From Pleurocapsa minor GSE-CHR-MK 17-07R (GTDB lineage Bacteria; Chloroflexota; Anaerolineae; Aggregatilineales; Phototrophicaceae), in NCBI GenBank assembly GCA_019359125.1, contig JAHHHY010000002.1, forward strand, positions 1 to 64,000: 64,000 bases of DNA. Direction: 5' to 3'. Positions within the stretch are counted from its first letter, which is position 1. Each line of letters starts with the position of its first letter. The translations under genes and the position numbers were made by a program. The notes beneath the pieces are model-generated. The model was not told the origin of the DNA and did not search any database. It saw nothing but the letters and a program-made list of their open reading frames with translations. Shown here piece after piece: positions 49,506-58,452 of the stretch.

Positions 49506-51358
49506 AGCTGCGCCTGCCATTTATCGTGCTGGCCGGGCTGTATGCCTATCTGCTGGCCTACGGCGCCACTTATAACGGGATGCTCAATCCGGCGTCGCAG
49601 GTGGGCACGATCGTCGTGCTGGGGCTGCTGGCGCTGGCCGTGCTGGTTATCCGTCGCGGCATACGGCCGGGCGTCACGCTGTTTGATGCGTCGCTGCTGT
49701 TCTGGATAGGGGCCTTTGCGCTGTCCACGCTGGCTAATCTGGACGACTTTCGGCGCATCAGCATCGGCCTGTGGTTCATGGGCGCGTACCTGCTGGGCAT
49801 CACCTGCCTGACAGGGCTGCTGCGCGGCGGCGCGCTCAAACGGACGCATGTGCTGGATGCGCTGCTGGCGGGCGGCGTGCTGATGGTGGTTTTTGGCGGC
49901 GCGCAGCTCAGCCTGGGGTTGCAGTCTGCCACGCCGACGCTGGTGAGGCCGGTGGGCACGCTGGGCAATCCGAATTCGCTGGCAGGCGTGATCGTCGTGC
50001 TGCTGCCGATCGCCATCACCCGCCTGCTGACGGTGCGTGCGCCTCTGGGCCGCGTGCTGCTGACCGTCTATGCCCTGGCGCTGCTGGTGCTGCTCGCTGC
50101 GTCTTTCTCACGCGGCGGCTGGATCGGCGGGTTCACCGGACTGGTCGTGCTGGGGCTGCTGCTGGCCGCGCGCGGCGGCTATCTGTCTCGCGCTGGCGTC
50201 TCGCGCTGGTGGGGCGCGCGCTCCGGCCGGGGACGCGGGATCGTGGTCGCCGTGGTTGCCGCTGGCATCGTGGGACTTGTCGCGGGAGCTATTGCCTTCA
50301 CGGGTACATTTTCGCTGGGCGGGCGTTCGCTGGACCTGCGCACCTTCATCTATGAATCAGCGATCACGCAGTTTGCCGAACGCCCGCTGACCGGCCACGG
50401 CCTGTTTACGTTTGGTGCGGGCCTGGCGCGGCTGAATCCCACGCCGCCGACGGAGCCGCACAGCCACGCCCATAATCTGCCGCTGAATGTAGCTGCCGAG
50501 CTGGGGCTGGTGGGCCTGCTGGCGCTGGGGCTGTCGGCGGTGGCGATCATTGTGCTGGCCCGGCGTGCCCTGCGCGCCGCGTCGTCGCGCGAGTATCGGC
50601 TGCTGGCGGGGGCATGCGCGGGTATCGTCGCCTTTGCTGTGCATCACCTGACCGACCAGCCAGCGATGAATCCGGCCGTCATGGTCACGCTGCTGCTGGC
50701 GCTGGTTGTCGTGATTGCGCCTGAGCCTGACGGAGCTGAATCCAGTGGACGCGCCAAATCGATCATCAGCCGCATGCCGGTGCGACTGGCCGGCATCGTC
50801 GCGCTGGCCGTCCTGCTGCTGACCGGCCTGTCCGCCAGCCTGACCTACAGTGCCTATTATGATACGCTGGTGGGTGGCGTGCGTGACCGCGCCTATGTCC
50901 CGGCTGCCGACGCGCTGACCGACATCATCGCGCGCGACCCCGACTATGCGCCGTATCATTTCCAGCAGGGCATGCTGTACAGCGTCGCCGCTGCCGAGGG
51001 CGATGCCAGTGCGCTGAGCGGCGCTGCAGAGGCATTTGCCGCTTATACGCGCCTGGCACCCGATTACACCTTCGGCTGGGCCAACCTGGCGGGCGTGCGC
51101 GCCGCGCTGGGCGATGCATCTGGGGCGGCCAATGCATTGCGTCCGCTGCAAACGCTGGCGCCCGACATGCTCGTGCACTGGCGCGAAACTGGCATCGCCT
51201 ATCGCCCGTATGACCCGGACAGTCCGTTTGCCGCCGATAATCCCTTGCTGCCGAATATCCACAGCGTGCAGTGGCTGATGCTGGGCGTGCCGCGTGTATT
51301 TGCGCCGCAGGCGTCGGACCCGCTGCCGGATGCGGTGTGGGCGCTGCTGGACGGCTGA
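49502..51358 (+). CDS. Second O-antigen ligase/Wzy-like membrane protein with TPR tail
   Basis: 618 aa. It is a shorter paralog of the preceding gene, with start and stop overlapping by 4 bp. About ten membrane helices fill 5-450. The family motifs are GTLGNPNSLAGVIVVLLP, ASFSRGGWIGGFTGL, ERPLTGHGLFTFGAGLA and EPHSHAHNLPLNVAAELG, including the conserved His-rich loop segment. Residues 470-610 are soluble with TPR-like helices (YAPYHFQQGMLYSVAA, FGWANLAGVRAALGDA). The close coupling suggests that the two proteins work together in one surface-polysaccharide step; this is inferred. Confidence 0.85.
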   Translation: MKLRLPFIVLAGLYAYLLAYGATYNGMLNPASQVGTIVVLGLLALAVLVIRRGIRPGVTLFDASLLFWIGAFALSTLANLDDFRRISIGLWFMGAYLLGITCLTGLLRGGALKRTHVLDALLAGGVLMVVFGGAQLSLGLQSATPTLVRPVGTLGNPNSLAGVIVVLLPIAITRLLTVRAPLGRVLLTVYALALLVLLAASFSRGGWIGGFTGLVVLGLLLAARGGYLSRAGVSRWWGARSGRGRGIVVAVVAAGIVGLVAGAIAFTGTFSLGGRSLDLRTFIYESAITQFAERPLTGHGLFTFGAGLARLNPTPPTEPHSHAHNLPLNVAAELGLVGLLALGLSAVAIIVLARRALRAASSREYRLLAGACAGIVAFAVHHLTDQPAMNPAVMVTLLLALVVVIAPEPDGAESSGRAKSIISRMPVRLAGIVALAVLLLTGLSASLTYSAYYDTLVGGVRDRAYVPAADALTDIIARDPDYAPYHFQQGMLYSVAAAEGDASALSGAAEAFAAYTRLAPDYTFGWANLAGVRAALGDASGAANALRPLQTLAPDMLVHWRETGIAYRPYDPDSPFAADNPLLPNIHSVQWLMLGVPRVFAPQASDPLPDAVWALLDG

Positions 51359-51448
51359 GCACGGTCTGCTTGACCCAATTGCGCGATTTGCTGTTACACT
51401 ATCGTCAAATTAATCAAATACAGATTCGATTAAATGAGGATGGTTGAG

Positions 51449-52636
51449 ATGACGAGAGAAGCCGTGATTGTTGCTGCCGCGCGCACCGCCGTGGGCAAGG
51501 CCAAAAAAGGGGTGACCCGCGATGCGCGTGCGGATGAGATGGCGGCCGAAGTGGTGCGCGCCGTGATCGGCCAGACGGGCGGAAAGCTGGACCCCGCCGA
51601 GATTGATGACGTGATCATCGGCTGCGCCATGCCGGAGGGATCGCAGGGGCTGAATTTCGCCCGCGTGATTGCCTTGCGGGCCGGGCTGCCGGTCGAGATT
51701 GCCGGGCAGACTGTCAACCGTTTCTGCGCCAGCGGCCTGCAAACGATCGCCTCGGCCGCGGAGCGCATCATCGCGGATGGCGCGGATATTATCGTGGCGG
51801 GCGGCGCCGAGAGCATGTCGCTGGTGCCGATGACCGGCTTCCACATCAGCCCGAATCCGTACATGGCCGAGCATGACCCGAACGTGTATATGAGCATGGG
51901 CCAGACGGCCGAGCGCGTGGCTGACGAGCACGGCATCTCGCGTGAGGATATGGACGCATTTGCCGCGGCCAGCCATGCGCGGGCGGCGGCCGCCACCGAC
52001 GCGGGCTATTTCGCCAGCGAGATTGTGCCCTTTGCGGTGCAGGAAAATTATTATGGCGAGGATGGCCAGCTCGTCAGCGAGACGGTCATGCTGGACGCGG
52101 ACGAGCATCTGCGCCGCGAGACCACGGTCGATGGGCTGGCGAAGCTGAAGCCGGTCTTTCGCGCCAATGGCCGCGTGACGGCTGGCAACAGCAGCCCGCT
52201 GAGCGACGGCGCGGCGGCAGTGATCGTGATGGAGGCGGGCACGGCTGCCCGGCTGGGCCTGACGCCGATTGCGCGCTTCGTCGGCTTCAATGTGGCGGGC
52301 GTGCGGCCGGAAGTGATGGGCATCGGGCCGGTGGCCGCCATCCCGAAGCTGCTCAAACGCACCGGCCTGTCGCTGGATGACATCGACCTGATCGAGCTGA
52401 ATGAGGCGTTTGCCGCGCAGGCGCTGGCCGTTATGCGCCAGCTGGAGATGAACCCGGACATCGTGAATGTGAACGGCGGGGCGATTGCGCTGGGGCATCC
52501 GCTGGGCGCGACAGGCGCCAAGCTGACCGTACAGCTTTTGAACGAGATGGGCCGCCGCAAGAGCAAATATGGCATGGTGACGATGTGCATCGGTGGGGGT
52601 ATGGGCGCGGCAGGCATCTTTGAGCGCCTGAACTAG
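51449..52636 (+). CDS. Acetyl-CoA C-acyltransferase (thiolase)
   Basis: 395 aa from the ATG at 51449, with GAGG upstream; an ATG at 51434 is the alternative. The thiolase triad is complete: the acyl-binding Cys in VNRFCASGLQT, the His in GGAIALGHPLGATG, and the second Cys in MCIGGGMGAAG. Another signature is NEAFAAQALAV. It cleaves 3-ketoacyl-CoA with CoA in beta-oxidation, or condenses two acetyl-CoA. No fadB or acyl-CoA dehydrogenase is beside it, so degradative or synthetic direction cannot be settled. A weak promoter-like TTGACC/TTACAC pair lies 50-80 bases upstream. Confidence 0.93.
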   Translation: MTREAVIVAAARTAVGKAKKGVTRDARADEMAAEVVRAVIGQTGGKLDPAEIDDVIIGCAMPEGSQGLNFARVIALRAGLPVEIAGQTVNRFCASGLQTIASAAERIIADGADIIVAGGAESMSLVPMTGFHISPNPYMAEHDPNVYMSMGQTAERVADEHGISREDMDAFAAASHARAAAATDAGYFASEIVPFAVQENYYGEDGQLVSETVMLDADEHLRRETTVDGLAKLKPVFRANGRVTAGNSSPLSDGAAAVIVMEAGTAARLGLTPIARFVGFNVAGVRPEVMGIGPVAAIPKLLKRTGLSLDDIDLIELNEAFAAQALAVMRQLEMNPDIVNVNGGAIALGHPLGATGAKLTVQLLNEMGRRKSKYGMVTMCIGGGMGAAGIFERLN

Positions 52637-52771
52637 CCCTGCTTCTGCGAGAGAACGCCGACAAACACGGGCAGGAAGTAGGTCAGCCTGCGCACGGGGG
52701 ACAGCCCGCGTGCGCGGTGCCTGACATCGCGGTGTCCGATGAGCATCCGTGCCCGGAGTAAGCGTCTGAAA

Positions 52772-53269
52772 TCAGGCGCTCATGACGCCGCACACCGGGG
52801 CCGGCCACGCCAGCGCCTGATGGTCGCGCAGGGTGGCATCGATGGCGGCGGCAATGTCTGGCGGGAACGGGGCCGTGCGACGATGGCGCATATCGGCGAA
52901 TGAGTTCACACACTCGAAGATGGCCGACACGTTGCCGCGCGACTCATTGACCATGAACAGCAGGTAATGTACGCGCTTGGCCGTGCGCGCCACAATGCGG
53001 GCATACACCGTCACCAGGTCGCCGATCAGCACTTCGTGCAGATAATGCAGGTGATGCTCAAGGTCAAAGCCGCCAGTTTCATGCTGGCGGTGAAACTCAC
53101 GCGTGACGCCATAGGACGCGGCCATGTTGTCTCCAGCGTCGTCAAACAGCGCCAGATAGTAGCGGATATTCATGTGGCCGTTGTGGTCCTCATACTCCGG
53201 CAGCACCCTGACGGACAGGCACGGCGGCAGAGACGTAATGTCAGCAAGCTGGGGAATGACCGGTTTCAT
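52772..53269 (-). CDS. Acyl-CoA thioesterase (4HBT hotdog fold)
   Basis: 165 aa. The hotdog-fold 4HBT signature is EYEDHNGHMNIRYYLALFDDA, with the catalytic-type Asp, Asn and His-Met-Asn. This is followed by HHLHYLHEVLIGDLVTVYARIV, typical of the central helix-strand region. The protein would hydrolyse acyl-CoA or a related thioester; the chain length is unknown. It is the last gene of the galK-VWA operon and overlaps the 945-aa VWA gene by 4 bp. The 135 bp after its stop codon contain a GC-rich hairpin near 52688-52713 and no gene. Confidence 0.88.
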   Translation of the reverse strand: MKPVIPQLADITSLPPCLSVRVLPEYEDHNGHMNIRYYLALFDDAGDNMAASYGVTREFHRQHETGGFDLEHHLHYLHEVLIGDLVTVYARIVARTAKRVHYLLFMVNESRGNVSAIFECVNSFADMRHRRTAPFPPDIAAAIDATLRDHQALAWPAPVCGVMSA

Positions 53270-56103
53270 GCGCTTTCGTCCCTGTCTCTCTTTTTCCGTT
53301 TAAGCAGTTCGCTGGCGGTGCTGCCGCTGCCAGAGCGCGGCGCTGTGGGCGCTGCCGGGCGCAGCGGGCCGCTTTCACGCGGCGCGGTTGATTCTGCCGG
53401 CCGGCTGGCCGGAACCTCGCCGGTGGCCCGTGAGGTTTCCGCGCGCTGCTTGGCCTGGCGCAGCTGGCTCATGCGGCTTTCAGTGGCCTGGCTGGCGCGA
53501 CCGGTGCCAAACACGGCGGCCCGCGCCCGCTGGAGGTCACTGCTGGTGATGAGCAGGCGCCGCACGGCGATATCGATGGGCAGCAGCAGCGCGGCGATCA
53601 GCAGCAGGAATGGCCACGCTGGTGTGAATCCGGCGCGCGATTGCAGATTATGGAGGAAAGCGGCGGACGGCTCGGTCGTCAGGTCGCGGCCGCCGGTTTG
53701 CGCGGCTAAGGCGGCCAGCAGCATACGCCCGTCAGACAGGCCAGCGGCGCTGTATTCCGGTGAATAGCTCATCACCCAGCCGGCGGTCGTGTCCAGTGAC
53801 TCGCCGGTTTGATTCTCCCCGAACAGGCGCACCAGATACGCGCCTTCGCCCGGCGGCACAAAATCAGCTTCATACTGGCCGGGCGCGGTCTGGCGGACCG
53901 GCACGGTGAAGGCCTCGCTACCGTCCGGGGGCACGACGCGCGCGTTCAGCAGCAGGCCGTTGGCAAATTCCCCGGCATCGTCGCGGGCATCCACGGTGAT
54001 GCGGGCAGTTTCACCGGTCATGGCGATGCGCGTCTCCAGATTCTGGCTGGCTTCCTCGGTGATCGTCCACTCGACGGCCTGGCTCCAGAAGCGGGCGAAG
54101 TCATCCCACGTCACCCAGTCTGCGCCCCAGCGGCCGGTCGCGTCGCTGGTGAAGGCGATTGACCGCCCCAGCCCGTACTGCCAGCCCGCCAGAATCGGAT
54201 CGAAATATGGGGCATTTCCGCGCAGGATCACCTGGGCGGTCTGGCGCGGCGTGCTGGCGACATAGCCGTACAGCGGCGGCGCGGCGGTGATGCCCTCCAG
54301 AATCGGATTGTTGGCGAAGATGGTGGGCACAAACGCGCCTTCGATGATGTAGCTGCGCGTGGCCAGCACGGTCTCCTGCGTGAAAATGGTGGGAATCTGG
54401 CTCACGTCGCTCACTTCGTGATAGTTGCCACCGCCGACTTCGGCCATCTCGCGCAGGAATTCCGGCCCGCCGCCGATGCTGATGACGCTGGTCGTCACGT
54501 CGGAATCACGGTTGAGCGAAAGCGTCAGGTCGATCAGGCCAGCCGGGTCAGAGCCGCCGTCCGTCAGCAGGATGATATGTTTGCGCGGGGCCGGGTCATC
54601 GGCGAGCTGTTCGGCCGCGAGGCGCATGCCCGCCAGGATGTCGGTGCCGCCGCCCGCGCCCAGCGTGCCAACCAGCGTTTGCAGGCCGATCCGGTTGAGC
54701 ACCGGCTGCGTCTCCGCCAGGATCAGGCCGTCGGTGTCGAAGCCGATGATGCCGGCGCGGTCTGTCGGCTGCAGGAAGTCAATCGAGCGGATGATGGCTT
54801 CTTTGGCCAGCTCCAGCGCGGACACGTTGCCGGGCAGGATGGTGCCCATGCTGCCTGAGCGGTCGATCACATAGTTGATGGTGAGCATGGGCAGGCGCTG
54901 CTGATCGCTGATGCGCATCTCGACCGGCAGCGATTCCTCCAGCGGGGTCTGGAAATAGCCGCCCGCCGCATACGACTCCGGCCCGCCGATGACGACCAGG
55001 CCGCCGCCCAGGTCGCGCACATAGCTTTGCAGGGTTTGCATGCGCTGCTGGCTCAGGCGCAGCGCGGGCACATTGGCCATGATGACGCTGTCGTAGCTCT
55101 CCAGCCCGACCACCGTGGACGGCAGGCCGGACGGGCGCACGCGGTCGACGGTGAAGCCGAGCGTCGTCAGGGCTTCGCTCAGTGCGTCGGTTTCGCCCTC
55201 GTCCTGCGCCACCAGCAGCACATTGGGCGCGCCGATGACGCGGCTGAAAGCGGCCAGTTGATTGTTTTGCACGAAGGCGTCAGCGCCGCTTTCAGGCTCC
55301 AGCTGCACGCGGAAATCGCGGAATCCGGCGTCACCGGCCTGAAGCGTCAGCGCGAAGGTGTTCACGCCGGGGTCGAGCGCCACGCTCTCGCGATAGACGA
55401 CGGCGCTGCCCGCCAGCACGGTCAGGTCTGCCTGCGCCGAGGTATCGCTCTGCACGGTGATGCCGAGGTCGAAGAACTGGCCGGCGCTGACGGTTTCTGG
55501 TGCGCGCACATTGGTCACGCGGATTTCCGGCAGGGCAGGCTGAATGATCGGCACGATGCTGATTTCCACGCCGGTGGCGGCCGCACGGCTGGCCGCGGCT
55601 GCGGCATCGCCCACGGTCTGCGCGCCATCGCTAAGGACGATGATGCGCTGGGCGGCATCGCTAGGGAAGAGCGCCAGCGCCAGACTGATCGCTTCTTCCA
55701 GGTCGGTCGCGCTGGTGACCGGCGACGAACGCAGCGCGGTCAGGTCGCGCACGGCGCTTAACGGCCGGTCGATCAATGCGTCGCTGCCGAATACGACCAC
55801 TGCGGCCTGATCGTCGGGCGTCATGGCGGCCAGCGACGCGCGCAGATATTCGAGCTGGCTGTCGCGCCCGGCCGTGCTGATGCTGTCCGAGGCATCGACC
55901 AGAAACACGACCGAGAGTTTGTCTGCGCCGCGGGCGATTTGCGCGCCGGCCAGCGCCAGCACCAGGCAGGCATACAGCAGCGACCGAATCAGCAGGCTGA
56001 GCACGTCACGGGTACGGCGGAAGCGCACGCGCGGCCAGCCCAGCCAGACGATCAGCGGAAGGCCGAACAGCAGCAGCAAGGCGACAGGCACGGTGAAATT
56101 CAT
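53266..56103 (-). CDS. Membrane protein with two VWA domains and a glutamine-amidotransferase-like segment
   Basis: 945 aa. Two N-terminal membrane helices (about 5-22, 38-58) are followed by a VWA domain (about 62-195) with MIDAS residues VDASDSIS. A beta domain (about 195-290) comes next, then a GATase1-like fold (about 292-400, VLLVAQDEGETDAL, LGGGLVVIGGPESYAAGG) without a clear catalytic Cys. A second VWA domain (about 405-570) has VIDRSGSMG and LLTDGGSDP. After another beta region there is a membrane helix near 825, and a charged Pro/Arg tail. It resembles BatA/BatB-type and DUF-type VWA proteins. The ligand is unknown. It overlaps both neighbours by 4 bp. Confidence 0.85.
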   Translation of the reverse strand: MNFTVPVALLLLFGLPLIVWLGWPRVRFRRTRDVLSLLIRSLLYACLVLALAGAQIARGADKLSVVFLVDASDSISTAGRDSQLEYLRASLAAMTPDDQAAVVVFGSDALIDRPLSAVRDLTALRSSPVTSATDLEEAISLALALFPSDAAQRIIVLSDGAQTVGDAAAAASRAAATGVEISIVPIIQPALPEIRVTNVRAPETVSAGQFFDLGITVQSDTSAQADLTVLAGSAVVYRESVALDPGVNTFALTLQAGDAGFRDFRVQLEPESGADAFVQNNQLAAFSRVIGAPNVLLVAQDEGETDALSEALTTLGFTVDRVRPSGLPSTVVGLESYDSVIMANVPALRLSQQRMQTLQSYVRDLGGGLVVIGGPESYAAGGYFQTPLEESLPVEMRISDQQRLPMLTINYVIDRSGSMGTILPGNVSALELAKEAIIRSIDFLQPTDRAGIIGFDTDGLILAETQPVLNRIGLQTLVGTLGAGGGTDILAGMRLAAEQLADDPAPRKHIILLTDGGSDPAGLIDLTLSLNRDSDVTTSVISIGGGPEFLREMAEVGGGNYHEVSDVSQIPTIFTQETVLATRSYIIEGAFVPTIFANNPILEGITAAPPLYGYVASTPRQTAQVILRGNAPYFDPILAGWQYGLGRSIAFTSDATGRWGADWVTWDDFARFWSQAVEWTITEEASQNLETRIAMTGETARITVDARDDAGEFANGLLLNARVVPPDGSEAFTVPVRQTAPGQYEADFVPPGEGAYLVRLFGENQTGESLDTTAGWVMSYSPEYSAAGLSDGRMLLAALAAQTGGRDLTTEPSAAFLHNLQSRAGFTPAWPFLLLIAALLLPIDIAVRRLLITSSDLQRARAAVFGTGRASQATESRMSQLRQAKQRAETSRATGEVPASRPAESTAPRESGPLRPAAPTAPRSGSGSTASELLKRKKRDRDESA

Positions 56104-56486
56104 GGCTGCGCCTCGCCATCCCCGGCGGGACGGAAGCCGGTCATCACGAAGCGGAAATTATTGGCAAACGACTGCAAATTCTGCGCGTTCTTGTTGTAGT
56201 CGGCCCGTGCGTTTTCATCCGCGCTGGCGCTGACGATGTCGATCTGCACGCTGTTTTCCAGCGGTGTGATTGCCACGTTCAGCAGTTCGCCTCTGGACAT
56301 GCGCGTGGAAGGCATGGTCGCTTCCAGCACGACCGTGTGCGGCGTGGGCGCGATGCCCGGCAGGGCGATGCTTTCGGCGGCGGCCAGCGGCAGCGCGCCG
56401 ATCATGTTGAGCGCTTCGACCGCCACATCGAGGGCGCGTTCCAGCGACAGCGGCGCACGAAAGCGCATGGTATTGTGCAGCCTCAT
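56100..56486 (-). CDS. Small protein of unknown function in the VWA operon
   Basis: 128 aa from the ATG at 56486, which overlaps the preceding gene's stop by 4 bp; the stop overlaps the next start by 4 bp. I recognise no family. It looks like a compact alpha/beta domain: FRAPLSLERALDVAVEALN, then TPHTVVLEATM, LNVAITPLENSVQIDIVSAS and a C-terminal helix (NAQNLQSFANNFRFVMTGF). It resembles a small START/polyketide-cyclase-type domain in its beta-hairpin pattern, but this is a weak impression. Tight coupling on both sides suggests that it works with the two VWA proteins. Confidence 0.7.
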   Translation of the reverse strand: MRLHNTMRFRAPLSLERALDVAVEALNMIGALPLAAAESIALPGIAPTPHTVVLEATMPSTRMSRGELLNVAITPLENSVQIDIVSASADENARADYNKNAQNLQSFANNFRFVMTGFRPAGDGEAQP

Positions 56487-58441
56487 GAGCGTTTCGCCTC
56501 GCGCGACAGTCCGGCGATCTGCACCGGGCGGAAGCGCACGCCGCCGCGCTGGCGATGGTAGAGGATCCATTCCAGCAGCACGACCACCAGCGCGATCAGG
56601 GCCAGCCACGGCCAGAACTCGCGCTGGCCGGTTTCCTCGCTCGTGTCGGGCGCAAACGTGCTGTCGCCCAGTGTGATCGTCGCGAACGGCGTCAGGTCGC
56701 TCTCGCCGGCGTCAAACAGGTTCACAGCAAACGCGCTCTCGTCTATGGGGGCGCCGTCGGCCAGCGCGGTGAGGCGGTACAGGCCGGTTTGCGTCGTGTC
56801 GGCAAACAGCACGTCGTCGCTGCTGATGACGGGCAGGTCGCGCGTGGTCCCGTCGGGCAGGGTCACACGCAGCGTGTCGGCGGTGCTGGGGGGCACAAAC
56901 GCCGCGCTCTCGCCCACGGAAATCTGCCCCTCGCGCACCAGCGTGGGCGGGGCGAACCAGTCCAGCAGGCCAGTCATCAGGATGGGATAGGCGATTTGCA
57001 GGGCCAGGTCGCTCTGGCGCAGGTCAAACGTGAACAGGGCGATCTGCCGCCCGTCGGTTTCGCCCGCCAGCAGCAGCGGCCCGCCGTCCGCGCTGATCAG
57101 GGTCCGCGCCCAGTCCCCGGCAGTCACCGTCCGAAACTCGAACAGGTTGACCGCCGAGACATCGACGAAGGCCATGCGCTCGTCGCTGCGGTCGGCGCTG
57201 ATATTGGCGGTCGGGTCTGGCGCATCGGCGGATTCCGGGCGCTGCTGCATCGCGCCCACGGTGAAGTAGGGCGGCAGCGCGTTCGGTGGATTGAAAATCA
57301 TGATGTCGGCATTCGGCAGGGCGTCGGGCAGCCAGCCGTCAAACACGTACAGGTCAAATGGGCTGGTGGGCAGCGCGCCGGGCGGGGCGATGAACGACTC
57401 GACGCCGGGCAGGCTTCTGAAAGCCTGGTCCAGAAAACGATTGCCCTCGGTCAGCACAAGCACGCGCCGCGTTCCGCCCGACGAGGCCAGCACCCAGGCC
57501 TGATCGTCCAGCGCCAGCGTATTCGGGAACACGCCGTCGGACGGGGCGGTGATGCCTGCGCGCAGGGTGGTATAGCTGTCAGGCAGGCTGCGGCTGACGA
57601 TCGGCAGGCTTTCCCCCGCGGGGACGCTGTAGCGTTCGGCTGTGAACAGCTCACCGTCCACGCGCAGGTCAAAGATGACCTCGGCGTCTACGTCGCTGAA
57701 ATTTGTGATCTGGGCAAACAACTGTGGGGCTTCCCCTGCCTGGGCGCGTGCCGCGAGCGCGGTAATCGCCAGATTGCCCGCGTCCTGCCCGACCGGCAAA
57801 TATTGCAGTTCGCCGGGCACAGACGGCAGCGTTGCGCCGCCCGCGTCACCCTGCAGGCCGCCGCCATCGCTGATAATCACGGTAGTGAAGTCCTGGCCGC
57901 CGCCCGCATTGGCCGCTGCCAGCGTGAGCGCGGCGTCCCAGTCGGCGGAACCGCTGGCGGGCTGCGCGCCCGAAATGGCTGATTGCAATACAGCGCGGTC
58001 CCCGGTGAGCGGAGCCAGCACGTCGGCATTTTCGGCGGCGCGGATGACGATCATCTGGCTACCGTCATTCATCGTCCCCACCAGGTCGAGCGCCTGGCGA
58101 CGCGCCGCTTCAAAGCGCGTCTCGTCACCGTCCTGTGCGCTCATGCTGGCCGACGCATCCAGAATCACGGCGATGCGCGCCGCGCTCACGGCCGGCACGG
58201 TGATAAAAGGCCGCGCCAGCGCAAACGCCAGCAGCGCCAACAGGATCAACTGAAGGATGAGCAGCAGATTGCGGCGCAGACGCTGCCACGGGGTATTCGC
58301 CTCGCGGTCGCGCAGGATCTGCTGCCACAGGAAGGTGCTGGACACGACGACCTCGCGCCGACGCAGCCGCAGCATGTACAGCAGCAGAATCGGCAGTGCG
58401 AGCAGCCCTGTCAGCAGGGCCAGTGGGGTGAGCAGGGACAA
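56483..58441 (-). CDS. BatA-like VWA membrane protein
   Basis: 652 aa. The N-terminus (MSLLTPLALLTGLLALPILLLYML) and the next helix are typical of the aerotolerance-regulator/BatA N-terminal domain. A VWA domain follows (about 88-210) with MIDAS residues LDASASM. A long region of beta domains (about 215-600) holds no known catalytic motif. A single membrane helix lies at about 610-632 before a basic tail. No MoxR AAA+ ATPase or DUF58 gene is adjacent, unlike classical Bat systems. It lies 11 bp downstream of galK and overlaps the 128-aa gene by 4 bp. Confidence 0.87.
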   Translation of the reverse strand: MSLLTPLALLTGLLALPILLLYMLRLRRREVVVSSTFLWQQILRDREANTPWQRLRRNLLLILQLILLALLAFALARPFITVPAVSAARIAVILDASASMSAQDGDETRFEAARRQALDLVGTMNDGSQMIVIRAAENADVLAPLTGDRAVLQSAISGAQPASGSADWDAALTLAAANAGGGQDFTTVIISDGGGLQGDAGGATLPSVPGELQYLPVGQDAGNLAITALAARAQAGEAPQLFAQITNFSDVDAEVIFDLRVDGELFTAERYSVPAGESLPIVSRSLPDSYTTLRAGITAPSDGVFPNTLALDDQAWVLASSGGTRRVLVLTEGNRFLDQAFRSLPGVESFIAPPGALPTSPFDLYVFDGWLPDALPNADIMIFNPPNALPPYFTVGAMQQRPESADAPDPTANISADRSDERMAFVDVSAVNLFEFRTVTAGDWARTLISADGGPLLLAGETDGRQIALFTFDLRQSDLALQIAYPILMTGLLDWFAPPTLVREGQISVGESAAFVPPSTADTLRVTLPDGTTRDLPVISSDDVLFADTTQTGLYRLTALADGAPIDESAFAVNLFDAGESDLTPFATITLGDSTFAPDTSEETGQREFWPWLALIALVVVLLEWILYHRQRGGVRFRPVQIAGLSREAKRS

Positions 58442-58452
58442 GTGTTAGAGCC

